Source: Azolla caroliniana (lineage: Eukaryota; Polypodiophyta). From it: a stretch of DNA of 64,000 nucleotides. The stretch lies in contig JBHGNT010000006.1 in the NCBI GenBank assembly GCA_043228905.1, positions 15,190,001 through 15,254,000 of the forward strand, given 5' to 3'. A program made the position numbers and the translations under genes. The notes below the pieces were generated by a model, which was given only the letters and a program-made list of their open reading frames with translations, searched no databases and was not told the origin of the DNA. This document shows, in pieces, positions 33,186 to 45,170 of this stretch (its first letter is position 1; each line of letters opens with the position of its first letter).

Positions 33186-33204
33186 GTTCACGTCGGGTTC
33201 ACCA
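33186..33204 (-). other. Putative primer-binding site of gypsy A2
   Basis: The minus strand reads TGGTGAACCCGACGTGAAC four bases inside the LTR. The same sequence follows the LTRs of C1 and C', so it is conserved across sister families. The primer tRNA was not identified; it is not the iMet site used by the Copia elements here. Confidence 0.65.
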
Positions 33205-33208
33205 CTTG

Positions 33209-33768
33209 TGTCGTGCCTTTCGGCCCCGGATCGTTGCATGAATCGGGTGGGAACCATCGAGGTTTTGGACTAGGAGAAAAGAAAATTCTAAGATATTTAA
33301 GAATATGAAATATATGGTAAGAAAGAAAGATATGAAAAACTCGTGAATCCCACGAGTATAGTGTATTAATTGATACTTAGAATGTAAGAGAGAAATAGAT
33401 GGCAAAATCGTGAATCCCACGAATATTTTTTTATTAATCAATCCTTGTAAAATAATCAACAACCCCCCATACATCTTTCTCTCCTCATATAAGGATGGAA
33501 GAGGCTAAGCATAGCTTCATGCTTTTTCTAGAGTGTTCATGCACACTAAATGTGCATGAGTTGCCTTTTTACACTATGCTTTTATTTCCTAAATATAATG
33601 CTCATGCTCGTTAGATGTGCACAAGTCATTTTTCATTGGTGTACATTTTTTTATTATAAATAAAGTATCCACGCATTCTAAAAAAATGCATGATTTACCT
33701 TTTAATAAAGGTAGGCGTAAATAAAGGTCTTATACATATTAAATAAAGGTCTTATACGTAAATATAGA
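33209..33768 (-). repeat. 5' LTR of gypsy A2, truncated
   Basis: It matches 21991-22722 from TGTCGTGCC to about 33745, carries a short duplication of aataaaggtcttatac, then gives way at about 33768 to integrase sequence of gypsy C'. The U3 end (about 170 bp) is missing. Confidence 0.8.
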
Positions 33769-34845
33769 CTTGAAATGGACCGCAGGCGGGTAAGTCGGGT
33801 GTAACTCGTTCCGATGTCGGACTACGGAGTGCATCTAACAACTTTCGCAAGTCGTTACGAACCGATGCACGTCTTGGTACAGCCCCGGCCACCAGTACTT
33901 CTCCTTCACCTTCTTGAACGTGGCCCACGTTCCGCGGTGCCCGGCCCAGGGACTCTCGTGAAATGCCGCCAGTAGTTCCTCATGTTCTTCTTTCTTCGCC
34001 ACTACTCGGAGCGGAACGCCGTTTCTCTTCTTTGGGTGCTTCCATATGTACCCGTCCCGAAGGAAGAATCAGTACGCTTTCTTCCGGATCCGGTTGGTCT
34101 CTTCCTTTGTCCACGCCGCGTCCAGTGTCATTGATTTCAGGAGCCCGCCGATCCGGAGCCACTCCCCGTCGTACTTGCTCTCGTCGAATTCGTTAAACGC
34201 CGGAGTGCTCCCCTTTCTGGTTGCCACGTATGTCGCCTCGAAGAAATCTACCACGACTTCCTCGTCCTCCGAAACCATGCCGTCCTCGTTTCTGAACCTC
34301 ACCCTTGAGAGCATGTCGGCCATGGCATTGTCTTTTCTGGAAATGTGTCGTATCTCCGGATTCAAGGACTTGATGTACGCTATCCACCTAAGCATTGCCA
34401 GGTCCGGCGTCGCGCATCCGGAAACCATGCCTAGAATCGGCAAGCAGTCCGTCTCGATTATTACCTCTATCCCGATAAGGTAGTCTTTATTGGCCTTCAC
34501 CGCCGAAACGATACCCCAGAGTTCGCGTTTAACCTGGGCGTATCCTCACTGTTGCTCACTGAGGACCTTCGCGCCGAACCGGATGGGGAACCTCGTGCCA
34601 ACGTCATCCTCTTGGTTGATCACGCATCTAATCCCGGTCGGACTCGTGTCTACGGTTACATAAATCGAAGTGTCTTTGCCGTAGACCGCCTTTCGGAGTG
34701 CCAGTGTCATGGCAAGTGCTTCCTTCATCTTTCGGACTGACTCCGTATGCTCGTCTCCCCACTCAAATTTACGCCCTTTCTTCAGAAACCCATATAGTGG
34801 CTCCGCGATGTGGGCGTAATGCGGGATCCAGATATGGTAGAACGT
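33769..34845 (-). pseudogene. Gypsy C' RT end, RNase H and integrase N terminus
   Basis: Minus-strand FYHIWIPHYAHIAEPLYGF, then RNase H VTVDTSPTGI.CVINQ, IGIEVIIETDCLPILGM, SRKDNAMADMLSRVRF, and the integrase zinc region up to about 33769, where it is cut by the A2 LTR. This RNase H segment is the part missing from C1. One stop is visible at about 34545. Confidence 0.82.
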
Positions 34846-34917
34846 TGTCGCATTGTTACGCGCGTGCGTGGAGAACAAGGCGGGACCACTGGGGTCTTGG
34901 ACCGAGGAATAGGTGGG

Positions 34918-34967
<50 letters not shown>

Positions 34968-35430
34968 GTTACAGCCGATCAGGTCGGCCAGACGGGTGTC
35001 GACGCCTGATCACCCACACACATAGGGGAGCAAGATGGAGATTCTGCAGGAAGCACACGGGCGTTCCACGGAGCAGAATCAGCCTCTCGAGAACTTGCGC
35101 AAAGAAAGCTTATGGAGAACGACAGAGGAGAAGAGCTCGGTCCCAGTCCGACAACACTTTGTCCCCTCTAGCGCGCCTGTCCCCCTTCTCTCCCCGTCTC
35201 CCTCTCTTTTATAGCTCAAGGAGGGAGGCCGCCTTGCCCGTTTACATCACATTAATTCTCTGTCCTTTCGGACAGAGATACTCCTCGATTCTCCCTATAG
35301 AATATTGCTACCTAGGATCTGACCTTTGTGCCTACCTATCTACTGTACCACAAGGGGCGTGCCCACGTGTAAGGGCCGGTTTACACACGCTATATACGAT
35401 TTGCGCCTGGGGACGGTTTTCTTCACGACA
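34846..35430 (-). repeat. 3' LTR of gypsy C1 (585 bp)
   Basis: TGTCGCATTG...TTCACGACA with a GA tract at about 34921-34963. Compared with 40871-41565 it lacks about 110 bp next to the GA tract; the rest differs at only a few bases. Confidence 0.88.
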
Positions 35431-35507
35431 TCTGCCGCCACCTAACCGCGCATCCACCGGTATGCGCCAAAATTGGGTTCCTGCTTGGAGAAAACTGGTC
35501 CTTGCTT

Positions 35508-38500
35508 TTATTCCTCATTAACCGGTTCGTCCTCCACCTCGGGTTGCTCGTCGTTGCTGTCCGTGCCTCCTAGCTCCGGCTCACCGTCGTGTCGTTTCTT
35601 GAACGCTTTGATCCTCTTCCCCGCTACCGGTATCGCCATTCTCGTACTGTCGAGCTCCGCGAGATGGTATGTCCCATTGCCGTTGGCGCCTGTTACTACG
35701 TAAGGCCCAAACCACCTCCTCACAAACTTCCGCATGGCCCTGTGCTGGTTGTCGAGGCTGCTGTCGTAGACTAGCACCCGGTCCCCTTCCTCGATCTTCC
35801 TTGGCTTGGGCCGGTGTGTTCGGTCGAACTGGGCTTTGTTCCTTATCCTCGCTACTCGAAGTTTCTCCGCGGCTCGCTCTACGTCCTCCGGCCTCCGCTC
35901 GAGCTGTCGAATCCGCGCCGCCAACAGTTCCTCCCGGCTCATCTCATCCCTCCAGTCCACCGTGGCCCACGAGGAGATCGTTCACTCTGTTGGCATGATC
36001 GGCTTCTATCTGAACATCAGCTCGGTTGGCATGAACCCGGTTACCGAACTGTGCGTAGTCCGGTCCGCCCACAAGGCATAAGGTAGCAGCTGTGGCCAGT
36101 CCCCGACTTGGCCTCCGCACACCCGTACTAGCGCTTTGACAATTGGCCCGTGTCCGCGCTCCACCTTCCTGTTCGCCTCCGGATTGTACGCTGTGGTGAG
36201 CGAAAGTTTGACTCCTAGCCGGTCGAACAGCTCTTCGGCCTCTTCTGTGTCCAACTCACCACGGTCAGCCACGATCTTCCCTACGCACTCGTATCGGCAT
36301 ACTACATCCTCAATCAAAAACCGGCACATGGCTGCAGTCGTCTTGTTCTGCAGGGCTCGGCCTTCAACCTGGTTCGTTAGATCTTCCCGAGCCAGCACCA
36401 GATACCGCATCTGTCCTACCCCCATCGACATCGTCACCAAATCCACCATCCACTTGAAGTGGACGGTCGGAGGGTAGGTCGGGCGAAGCTCGTCCCGATG
36501 TCGGATCATGGAGTGCACCTGGCAGCTTTCGCAAGTCGTCACGAACCGATGCACGTCCCGGTATAGTCCCGGCCACCAGTACTTCCCCTTTAGCTTTCCG
36601 AACGTGGCCCACGTTCCACGGTGTCTAGCCCACAGGCTTTCGTGGTACGCCGCCAGCAAATCCTCCTGTTCCTCCTTCTTCGCCACCACTCGGAGTGGGA
36701 TGCCGTTCCGCTTCTTCGGGTGCTTCCATATGTACCCGTCCCGGAGAAAGAATCGGTATGCTTTCTTCCGGATCCGGTTGGCCTCATCCTTTGTCCATGC
36801 CGCGTCCGGTGTCATTGTTTTCAGGAACCCGCCGATCTGTAGCCACTCCCCGTTGTACTTGCTCTCATTGAAATCGTTAAGCGTTGGAGTGCATTCCCTG
36901 CCGGTTGTTACGTAGGCCGCCTCAAAGAAGTCCACGCCGACTTCCTCATCCTGGGCGTATCCTCGCTGTCGCGCACTGAGGACCTTCGCGCCGAACAGGA
37001 TCGGGAAACGCGTGCCGTCCTCGCCCTCTTGGTTGACGACCCATCCGATCCTGGTCGGACTCGTGTCCACCGTTACGTAAATTGGAGTGCTCTGTCCGTA
37101 GACAACCTTTCGGAGCGCCGGAGCCGCGGCAAGTGCTCCCTTCATCTTCCGGACAGACTCCGTGTGCTCGTCTCCCCACTCGAATTTTCGCCCCTTTTTC
37201 AGCAACCCGTATAACGGCTCCGCGACGTGAGCGTAATGCGGGATCCATATGTGGTAGAACGCGCACGCTCCCAAGAACCTCTGAACCTCCGTGACCGAGC
37301 TACAATCGTTCTTCATTGCGGAGATGGCTTCTATCTTAGCCGGAGACGGTTTCCGGCCGTACGGCCCGCATAGGTGTCAGACGACCATGATCTCTGATTG
37401 CCCGAAGGCCGATTTTCCCCCGGAGAAGGTGAGCCTCGCGCCCTCCAACCTCTGTAGCACCTTCTCGCAGTCATCGATGTGTGTCGCCATGAATTTCCTG
37501 CACCCGTCCGGTCCGATCGTCTTGTCCCTTTCCTCCACCGGGCATCCCTTGATCGGGACGTCATCCAGAAACGACATGGTGATGTCTGGGATACAATCCC
37601 TCAGCACCTTGTTCATTGCGTTCACCATGTGAGCCACCGAGTTCGTCCCTCCTTGCGGTAGGGTACACATCCGTACTAGGCCGAGAGGAGTTCGCATTGT
37701 CGTGATGTCTCTGCTCTCTATGGCTAGCTGGAACTGATTGTACCCCGAGTAGAGATCACCGACCGAGTAAATCGACCTTCCGGTGAAGGCCTCCGCGAAC
37801 TCGTCTATTGTCGGTCCGATTCCTGCGTTTTGAATGGTCACCTTGTTGACCGGCTGCAAGTCTTGTATAAAGCGCAGCATGCCGTACTTCTTCGGCACGG
37901 TAAACCACCGATTCGAGTATGGGGCACTCGATGGTTCGAGGATTCCCATCTCGACCTTCTGCTTTAACAGCTCCATCAGCTTCGGGATGTGAGCTCTGGG
38001 TACTGGAATCGGTTTGAGACTCCACGGCACATGCGGTACCGTGAATATCACCATCGGGTCTATGCACCTGATCTCCTCCGGTGAGAATGCGAAGGCCTTC
38101 CCGTGCCTTCCGAGCATTTCCCGAAAATGGTCCTCTTCCGCCAGCAGTAGGAAGCCGCCCCCACTGATTTTGAGCTCGCGCAGCGTTATGTCGGTGAAGG
38201 TGTGTCCTATGCGGGCCGGATTTCGTAAACTTGGGTCCAACGCAACCCCCTTTATTCGCAACCCGCTGCCCTCCGGCAAGGGAGCCGCGATTGGCCTCAC
38301 CTTCCGGTCCACAGTCTTGTACCTCGTGTCCACCTGGGCCGTTCGATCCGACTCGAGCCCTCTACTGAAGTCCGCGACGACTTCGTACATCTTTTCCGAA
38401 CATACCGGAATCGTCCGGTCCTCTTGAAGGACTCCTCCGACCACCTCCCGCAACTCCCCCAAGGTATCGTCGAAAGAGACCGCCTCCACGGCTCCATTGA

Positions 38501-38714
38501 TTTCCTCTCCGAGGTCGAGGACGCCACATGCCCGAAGTTGCTCCTCCACCCTTCTGTTCTTCCGGCCAACAACGTCGACTATCGTACACCCTCCGTTGTC
38601 GGAGAACCAAAATTCCCTACTTATAGCACAGGTCTTCCTCGCTATCATACACTTGTGGGGTTCTCCCGGAGTGTCCGGACTATCGCGGCCCCACACCTTG
38701 ATAGCCCTCTTCAA
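35508..38714 (-). pseudogene. Gypsy C1 pol: RT, truncated RNase H, integrase, GPY/F
   Basis: From 38714 downward: linker, RT with FTVPKKYGMLRFIQDLQPVN, SVGDLYSGYNQFQL, the catalytic FLDD in ITMSFLDDVPIKG and VQRFLGACAFYHIW; RNase H start VTVDTSPTRIGWVVNQ, which breaks at RQRGYAQ and jumps to DEEVGVDFFE (about 90 residues missing relative to C'); integrase with HRGTWATFGKLKGKYWW, CESCQVH, MVDLVTM, VADRGELDTEEA, KVERGHGPIVK; after a TAG (36006-36008) the GPY/F motif RRWFGPYVV. A frameshift or stop lies near 37320-37377. Integrase and RT look sound; RNase H does not. Confidence 0.88.
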
Positions 38715-38803
38715 AAATCCTCCCGGCTTTCGCCCCCGAGGGTCTCGCGGTTCCTCTCATGGTTTGGTCTCACCGTCAGGAATTGGACCGAGTGGCGCCC
38801 ATC

Positions 38804-39978
38804 CTAGCTCTTGACCCTCGCATAGGCCGAGCCGTTGTCCAACACGTTGGTCTCCATCCGTGCTGCTGTGATGTACGGTTCTCCGAGTATAACCGGATCT
38901 GAGGACGTCTCCTGCACGAAGAAGTGCTGGTCAATCTCGACATCGCCGATCTTTACTCGTACATTCGGGCAGGCTCCATGCAGTTCCTCGGTGGCACGCG
39001 TCGCTGCCCGTATCTTCCACCTGTGCTTGGTGTTGATCGGCCATTTCCCGTTCTTATAGAAGTCCATGGACATCAAATTGATTTTTGAACCGTGGTCCAC
39101 CAACGCCACCACCGGTTCCTGAACATCTCCGATCTTCACGGGGGTCTCCGTGGTCGCTCTGGCCCAGTGCAGCCTTGAATAGTGGCTCTCCGCCAACTCG
39201 TCTTCCAACGCCATGTCCTCTATGTGCGTCGTCTGCACCTCCACTGGCTTCTCTGGTTCTGTCTCCGTCGACAGCCTCTTCCTCTTCACCAAGTCTATGA
39301 TGGAGTCATGGAACTCCTTCTTGGCGATCCCGAGCACTTCCCTCAGCGACAGTTCCACCTTGTTGTCGAGGATTCATTCTTCCAGGACCTTTCGCAGGTC
39401 CGTGGATCTTTCGATTTCTATGCCTAGCCGGTACCCGCCCCTCTTGGGATTATCCTGGGCGCCGGTTATACCGGCTTCATTCCGTCTTTGCCCGAATCGA
39501 GTTTCATATCGCTGCGAGGGCCCGGCCCCTCTGGTTTTCCCTACTCGCTTGTCCTCCACTAGGGCCTCGTAGTTTTGACAAGCGGCTTTGATGAAGCCCG
39601 TCTTTTCTTCCACCGGGTCACTCCACCCGATTACCTCCCGACCCGTTTTTCCGCGCGGTCCACCTCTTCTTTCCTCAGCTGTGCGTCGGCGAGGCCTTCT
39701 AGTATCGTCGGCCAGAACCCGACTTTGTTCGTTTTCGGGGCCTCGCCACCTCCGACCCGAATACCAGCTGACGCCGAGTAGTGGACGGTCTCCGCGTGAC
39801 GAGCCACCGTCTCCTCCATCAGCCTTTTCATACCCCCTTGCCTGACGTTCAGGTTCAGGGCCCTTCGGGTCTCACTGGCGTGCACCCGACTATTCCACAG
39901 GTACACCACATTGCTTCTTATCGCCTCGGCGAAGTCCCCGCAGTCCTTCCGGTTGTGCCCAACCGCGTCACACCGCAT
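38804..39978 (-). pseudogene. Gypsy C1 zinc knuckle, linker and protease
   Basis: Zinc knuckle CMRCDAVGHNRKDC (about 39950-39990), linker, then the retropepsin-like domain with VVALVDHGSKINLMS, VRVKIGDVEIDQHFFVQ and VILGEPYITAARMETNVLD. D-H-G replaces the usual D-S/T-G. Frameshifts near 39374 and 39620 split the frame. Confidence 0.8.
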
Positions 39979-40077
39979 GCACTTGTTTTCAGCCAGAGGT
40001 CATCGGTCACGGGCCTGTTCGCCACCACCCCTCCGTGCCTGGGCGATCCTTTACCATCCGCGTCAGCTCCTCCAGAG

Positions 40078-40827
40078 CTACTCCCCCGGACGAGCCCTTG
40101 ACCATGCCGGTTGAAGCCGACCCGGTCTCGAGCCAATCTCGGGTCTCTTCCCTTCGCGTTGGTGGTGTTGGCTCGAGCTTCTTTGCTGCGACAGAGCCGC
40201 CCTTGTCGATCCTTTGTCAACCCATTCCTGCCGTTTGTCGAAACGGCCACAGACCCTTTTCACCACGGCCCAGTCGGCCGTCAGCCCGTCATCAGTCTCC
40301 AATAGGAGACCTACCTGCTCCCGATCCCGCTCGTCAACCGACTTAACAAACAATAGGAGGCGGCTTGTGTCCAGAACGGTCCGGTCAAGCACCGAGAGGC
40401 GCGCGAAGCGTTCCTCAAACTCCCGAAGGAGCATTGTTGCGTTCCTTCCTTTGTCGAGGGTCTCCACCCACTCCATGAAGTCCCGCTTCGAAAGTCGAAG
40501 CGCATCTTCAAGCCCGTATCTTTCGAGGAGCCGACCTTCGAACTCCTCCCAGGTCCGGCTCTCGGCCCGTACCTCGAGCAGCTCCGTATGGATACCCGAC
40601 ATCGCCACTCGAGGGAATCCGGCTAGACGCCTCTCTTCCGGAATGTCCCTCATTACCATCTCAGCCCGGTAGGACGCCAAGTAGCTCGTGGAATCCTTCC
40701 CACTAAACCGGCCGATCGTACCGACAACCGCCTCGATAGCCCTATCAAGGGCGCCGGTGCCTTCGCGGGCACTCACTATATGGTCTACAACCGAAGCCAT
40801 GGCTACTGCAAGGTCCGACCCCCTCAT
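40078..40827 (-). pseudogene. Gypsy C1 gag
   Basis: ATG at 40827, 21 bases inside the PBS. It begins MRGSDLAVAMASVVDHI and carries the capsid motifs ESRTWEEFEGRLLERYGLED, RDFMEWVETLDKG and SVLDRTVLDTSRLLLFVKS. The counterpart in C' shows that the last ~45 codons (from about 40215) are frameshifted. It would form the particle shell. Confidence 0.85.
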
Positions 40828-40847
40828 CTTCTATTCCTCTGCCGCCT

Positions 40848-40866
40848 GTTCACGTCGGGTTCACCA
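40848..40866 (-). other. Putative primer-binding site of gypsy C1
   Basis: TGGTGAACCCGACGTGAAC on the minus strand, four bases inside the LTR; identical to A2 and C'. Confidence 0.65.
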
Positions 40867-40870
40867 AATA

Positions 40871-40942
40871 TGTCGTATTGTTACGCGCGTGCGTGGAGAA
40901 CAAGGCGGGACCACTGGGGTCTTGGACCGAGGAATAGGTGGG

Positions 40943-40974
<32 letters not shown>

Positions 40975-41565
40975 CGCTTGCTCACGTATAGACAAAGAAG
41001 CGCACGGGGACGCGCGACACAACAACACAGGAGACACAAGTTGGGTAGGAGATAGAGTATAAGAACGCGTATATAAATGTATGTATGCAGACGACTCGAA
41101 CGGTTACAGCTGATCAGGTCGGCGAGACGGGTGTCGACGCCTGATCACCCACGCACACACGGGAGCAAGATGGAGATTCTGCAGGAAGCACACGGGCGTT
41201 CCACGGAGCAGAATCAGCCTCTCGAGAACTTGGGCAAAGAAAGCTTATGGAGAATGACAGAGGAGAAGAGCTCGGTCCTAGTCCGACAGCACTTCGTCCC
41301 CTCTAGCGTGCATGTCCCCCTTCTCTCCCCTTCTCCCTCTCTTTTATAGCTCAAGGAGGGAGGCCGCCTTGCCCGTTTACATCACATTAATTCTCTGTCC
41401 TTTCGGACAGAGATACTCCTCGATTCTCCCTATAGAATATTGCTACCTAGGATCTGACCTTTGTGCCTACCTATCTACTGTACCACAAGGGGCGTGCCCA
41501 TGTGTAAGGGCCAGTTTACACACGCTATATACGATTTGCGCCTGGGGACGGTTTTCTTCACGACA
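40871..41565 (-). repeat. 5' LTR of gypsy C1 (695 bp)
   Basis: TGTCGTATTG...TTCACGACA with a GA tract (about 40946-40973). It includes a ~110-bp block with gtatataaatgtatgtatgc that is absent from the 3' LTR and present in the C' LTR. Confidence 0.88.
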
Positions 41566-43017
41566 ACGCGCATGCTCCCAAGAATCTCTGAACCTCCATA
41601 ACCGAATTGCAGTCATGCTTCATCGCGGAGATGGCATCCTCCTTGGCCGGAGACGGTTTCCGACCATATGGTCCGCATAGGTGCCTGACGACCATGATCT
41701 CTGATTGCCCAAAGGCCGATTTTTCCCCGGAGAAGGTGAGCCTCACGCCTTCTAGTCTCTGCAGCACCTTCTCGCAGTCATCGATGTGAGTCGCCACGAA
41801 ATTCCGACATCCGTCTGGTCCGATTGTCTTGTCCCTTTCCTCCACCGGGCATCCCCTGATCGGGATGCCGTCTAAGAATGGCATGGTGATGTCCGGGATA
41901 CAATCTCTGAGCACTTTGTTCATCGCGTTCACCATGTGGGTCACCGAGTTCGTCCCTCCTTGTGGTAGGGTACACATTCGCACTAGGCCAAGAGGAGTCT
42001 GCATCGTCGTAATGTCTCTGCTCTCCACGGCTAGTTGGAACTGATTGTACCCCGAGTACAGATCACTGACAGAGTAAATCGACCTTCCGGCGAAGGCCTC
42101 CACGAACTCGTCTATGGTCGGTCTGATTCCTGCGTTACGGATGGTCACCTTGTTGACCGGTTGCAGGTTTTGAATGAAGCGCAACGTGCCGTTCTTCTTC
42201 GGCATTGTAAACCACCGATTCGAATACGGGGCACTCGACGGTTCGAGGATCCCCATCTCCACCTTTTGCTTCAGAAGCTCCATCAACTTCAGGATGTGAG
42301 CTCTTGGCACCGGAATCGGTTTGAGATTCCACGGTACATGCGGCACCATGAAGATCACCATCGGTTCGACGATCGTTGGGTCCACGCACCCGATCTCCTC
42401 TGACGAGAACGCGAAGGCCTTCCCATGCCTTTCGAGCATTCTTTGAAACCTGTTCTCCTCCGTCGGTAGTAGAAAGCCACCCCCACCGACCTTGAGCTCC
42501 CGTAGCATTATGTCGGTGGACTGGTGCCCTATGCCAGTTGGATTCCGTAAACTTGGGTCCGACGCAACCCTTTTCTCCGCTCCTCGCTGCCCTCCGGCAA
42601 GGGTGCCGCGACCGGCCTTACCTTCCAGTCCACAGTCTTGTACTTTGTACTCACGCGGGTCGTCCGATCCGACCCGATCCTTTCCCCGAAGTCCGCGATG
42701 ACTTTGTACATTCCCATCGATACTACTGGAACGGTTCGGTCTTCTCTAAGGTCTTCACCGATCACCTTTCGCAAATCACCCAAGGTGTCGTCAAAAGAGA
42801 CCGCCTCCACGGCTCCGCTGATCTCTTCGTCGGGGGAGAGGACTCCGCATCTCCTGAGCTGCTCCTCCGCTCGCTTCCTTTCCCAGCCGTTGACGCCGGC
42901 CATAGTACAACCTCCGTTGTCGGAGAACCAAAATTTCCTACCTATGGTACAAGTCTTCTTCCATACTATACATTTATGGGGTTTTTCCAGGGTGTCTGGA
43001 CTATCGCGGCCCCACAC
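41566..43017 (-). pseudogene. Gypsy C' linker and RT with mutated active site
   Basis: The linker (42529-43017) has a frameshift/stop at about 42509-42540; the RT (41566-42508) has FTMPKKNGTLRFIQNLQPVN and SVSDLYSGYNQFQL. The catalytic box reads ITMPFLDGIPI, with the second Asp replaced by Gly, where C1 has FLDD. RT activity should be abolished. It stops at VQRFLGACA, where C1 is inserted. Confidence 0.88.
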
Positions 43018-43043
43018 CTTGATAGCCCTCTCTAAAACTCCCC

Positions 43044-43730
43044 TCAGGTTTCGCCACCGAGGGTCTTGCGGTTACGCTCATGGTTTGGTCGCACCGTTAG
43101 GAACTGGACCGAGTGATGCCCGTTCTGGCTCTTGACTCTTGCGTAGGCCGAACCGTTGTCCAGCACCTTGGTTTCCATCCGTGCCGCCGTGATGTATGGT
43201 TCTCCTAGTATAACCGGATGTGAGGATGTCTCCTGCACGAAGAAGTGCTGGTCGATCTCGACATCGTCAATCTTCACCCGTACATTCGGGCAGGCTCCAT
43301 GTAGTTCCTCTGTGGCCCGCGTCACTGCCCGTATTTTCCAGTCGTGTTTGGTGTTGATCGGCCATTTTCCCTTTTTGTAGAAGTCCATGGACATTAAGTT
43401 GATTTTTGAACCGTGGTCCACCAACGCCACCACCGGCTCCTGGACATCCCCAACGTTAACATGGGTCTCCGTGGTCACTCTAGCCTAGTGCGGCCTCAAA
43501 TAGTGGTTCTCCGCCAACTCGTCTTCTAACGCCATGTCCTCTATGTGCGTCGTTCGCACTTCCACCGGCTTCTTCGGCTCTGGCTCTGTCGACAACCTCT
43601 TCCTCTTTACCAAGTCTACGATGGAGTCATGGAACTACTTCTTGGCGATCCCGAGCACTTCCCTTAGCGACAACTCCACTTTGCTGTCGAGGATACGTTC
43701 CTCCAGGACCTTTCGATTTCCGTGCTCAAC
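43044..43730 (-). pseudogene. Gypsy C' protease region
   Basis: Retropepsin-like VVALVDHGSKINLMS, VRVKIDDVEIDQHFFVQ and VILGEPYITAARMETKVLD, again with D-H-G. A TAG at about 43484-43486 precedes the domain, and upstream linker frames are broken. Confidence 0.8.
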
Positions 43731-43977
43731 CGGTACCCGACCTTCTTGGCTTTATCCGGTGCGCCGGTCGCACCGGCCTCATTCTGTCTTTGTCCGAATC
43801 GGGTCTCGTACCGTTGCGAGGGCCCGGCCCCTCCGGTTTTACCTACTCTCTTGTCTTCCACCAGAGCCTCGTAGTTCTGGCATGCGGCTTCGACAAAGCC
43901 CGTCTTCTCTTCGACCGGGTCACTCCACCCGGTTACCTCCCGAACCCGTTTCTCCGCGCGGTCCGCTTCTTCTTTCC

Positions 43978-45126
43978 TTAGCCGTGCGTCGGCGAGGCCT
44001 TCCAGAATCCGGCCTCGTTCGTCTTCCGGGCCTCTCCACCTCCGACCCGGATCCTAGCCGACACCGAGTAGTGGACGGTCTCCGCATGGCGAGCCGTCGC
44101 CTCTTCCATCAGCCGTTTCATACCCCCCCGTCCGACATTCAGGTCCAGGGCCCTTCGGGTCTCGCTAGCGTGCACCCGACCGTTCCATAGGTACACCACG
44201 TTGGCTCTCATTGCCTCGGCGAAGTCCCCGCAGTCCTTCCAGACGTGGCCGACCGCGTCGCACCACAAATACCATGTTCCAGCTAGAGGCCTTTGGTCAT
44301 GGGCCTGTTCGCCTCCGTCCCTCCGTGCCCGTGCAATCTGGAGATCCTTTACCATCCTAGTCAGCTCCTCTAGAGCTGCTCCTCCGGACGAGCCTTTGAC
44401 CATGCCGGTCAAAGTTGATCCGGTCTCGAGCCAGTCTTGGGTCTCTTCCCTTCGCACTAGCGGGGTTGGCTCGAGTTTCCTTGCTGCTACGGAGACCGCC
44501 CCTATTGATCCTTTATTGACCCACTCTCGCCATTTGTCGAAATGGCCACAGACTCTCTTCACCACGGCCCAGTCGGCCGTCAGCCCGTCATCAGTCTCCA
44601 GCAGGAGTCCCACTTCCTCCTGATCCCTTGCATCCACCGACTTAACGAACAGTAGGACGCAACTGGTGTCTAGTACGGTCCGGTCGAGCACCGAAAGACG
44701 CGCGAAGCATTCTTCAAACTCCCAGAGGAGCAACGATGTGTTTCTCCCCTTTTCGGGGGTCTCTACCCATTCCATGAAGTCCCGTTTCGAGAGACGAAGC
44801 CCGTCATCAAGCCCGTATTTTTCAAGGACCCGACCTTCAAACTCTTCCCAGGTCCGGCTCTCAGCCTGTACCTCGAGCACCTCCGCATGGATGCCCGGCA
44901 TCGCCACCTGAGGGAATCCGGTCAGTCGCCTTTCTTCCGGAATGTCTCTCATTACCATCTCGGCACGGTAGGCCTCCAAATAGCTTGTGGCGTCCTTCCC
45001 ACCCAACCGGCCTATCGCGCCGACGACCGCTTCAATTGCCCTATCGAGGGCGCCCGTGCCTTCGCGCGCACTCACTATCCGATCCACAGCTGAAGCCATG
45101 GCTTCCGCGAGATCCGACCCCCTCAT
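43978..45126 (-). pseudogene. Gypsy C' gag
   Basis: ATG at 45126; MRGSDLAEAMASAVDRI..., capsid motifs as in C1, then WCDAVGHVWKDC, where the first zinc-binding Cys of the knuckle is replaced by Tyr. It is the longest gag frame of this family here (382 codons), ending in a frameshift at AGFW. Confidence 0.85.
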
Positions 45127-45147
45127 CTTTCAATTCCTCTCCCGCCT

Positions 45148-45166
45148 GTTCACGTCGGGTTCACCA
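45148..45166 (-). other. Putative primer-binding site of gypsy C'
   Basis: TGGTGAACCCGACGTGAAC on the minus strand, same position relative to the LTR as in A2 and C1. Confidence 0.65.
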
Positions 45167-45170
45167 AATA

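Larger units (their letters stand above)
21991..33768 (-). mobile_element. Ty3/gypsy element A2, interrupted by Copia B
   Basis: Both LTRs are present (5' LTR at the right is truncated), with PBS, gag, protease, a deleted RT, RNase H and integrase in minus-strand order. The Copia B insertion (26973-32524) splits gag; removing it and one TSD copy rejoins the reading frame. Loss of the RT catalytic core makes A2 non-autonomous. Confidence 0.88.
34846..41565 (-). mobile_element. Ty3/gypsy element C1, 6720 bp, inserted in C'
   Basis: LTRs at both ends, PBS, gag, protease, RT, partial RNase H and integrase in order on the minus strand. Flanking C' RT sequence is collinear. The expected target duplication is imperfect: the minus strand has GCGT before the 5' LTR and ACGT after the 3' LTR. 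An in-frame RNase H deletion and stops make it defective. Confidence 0.88.
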
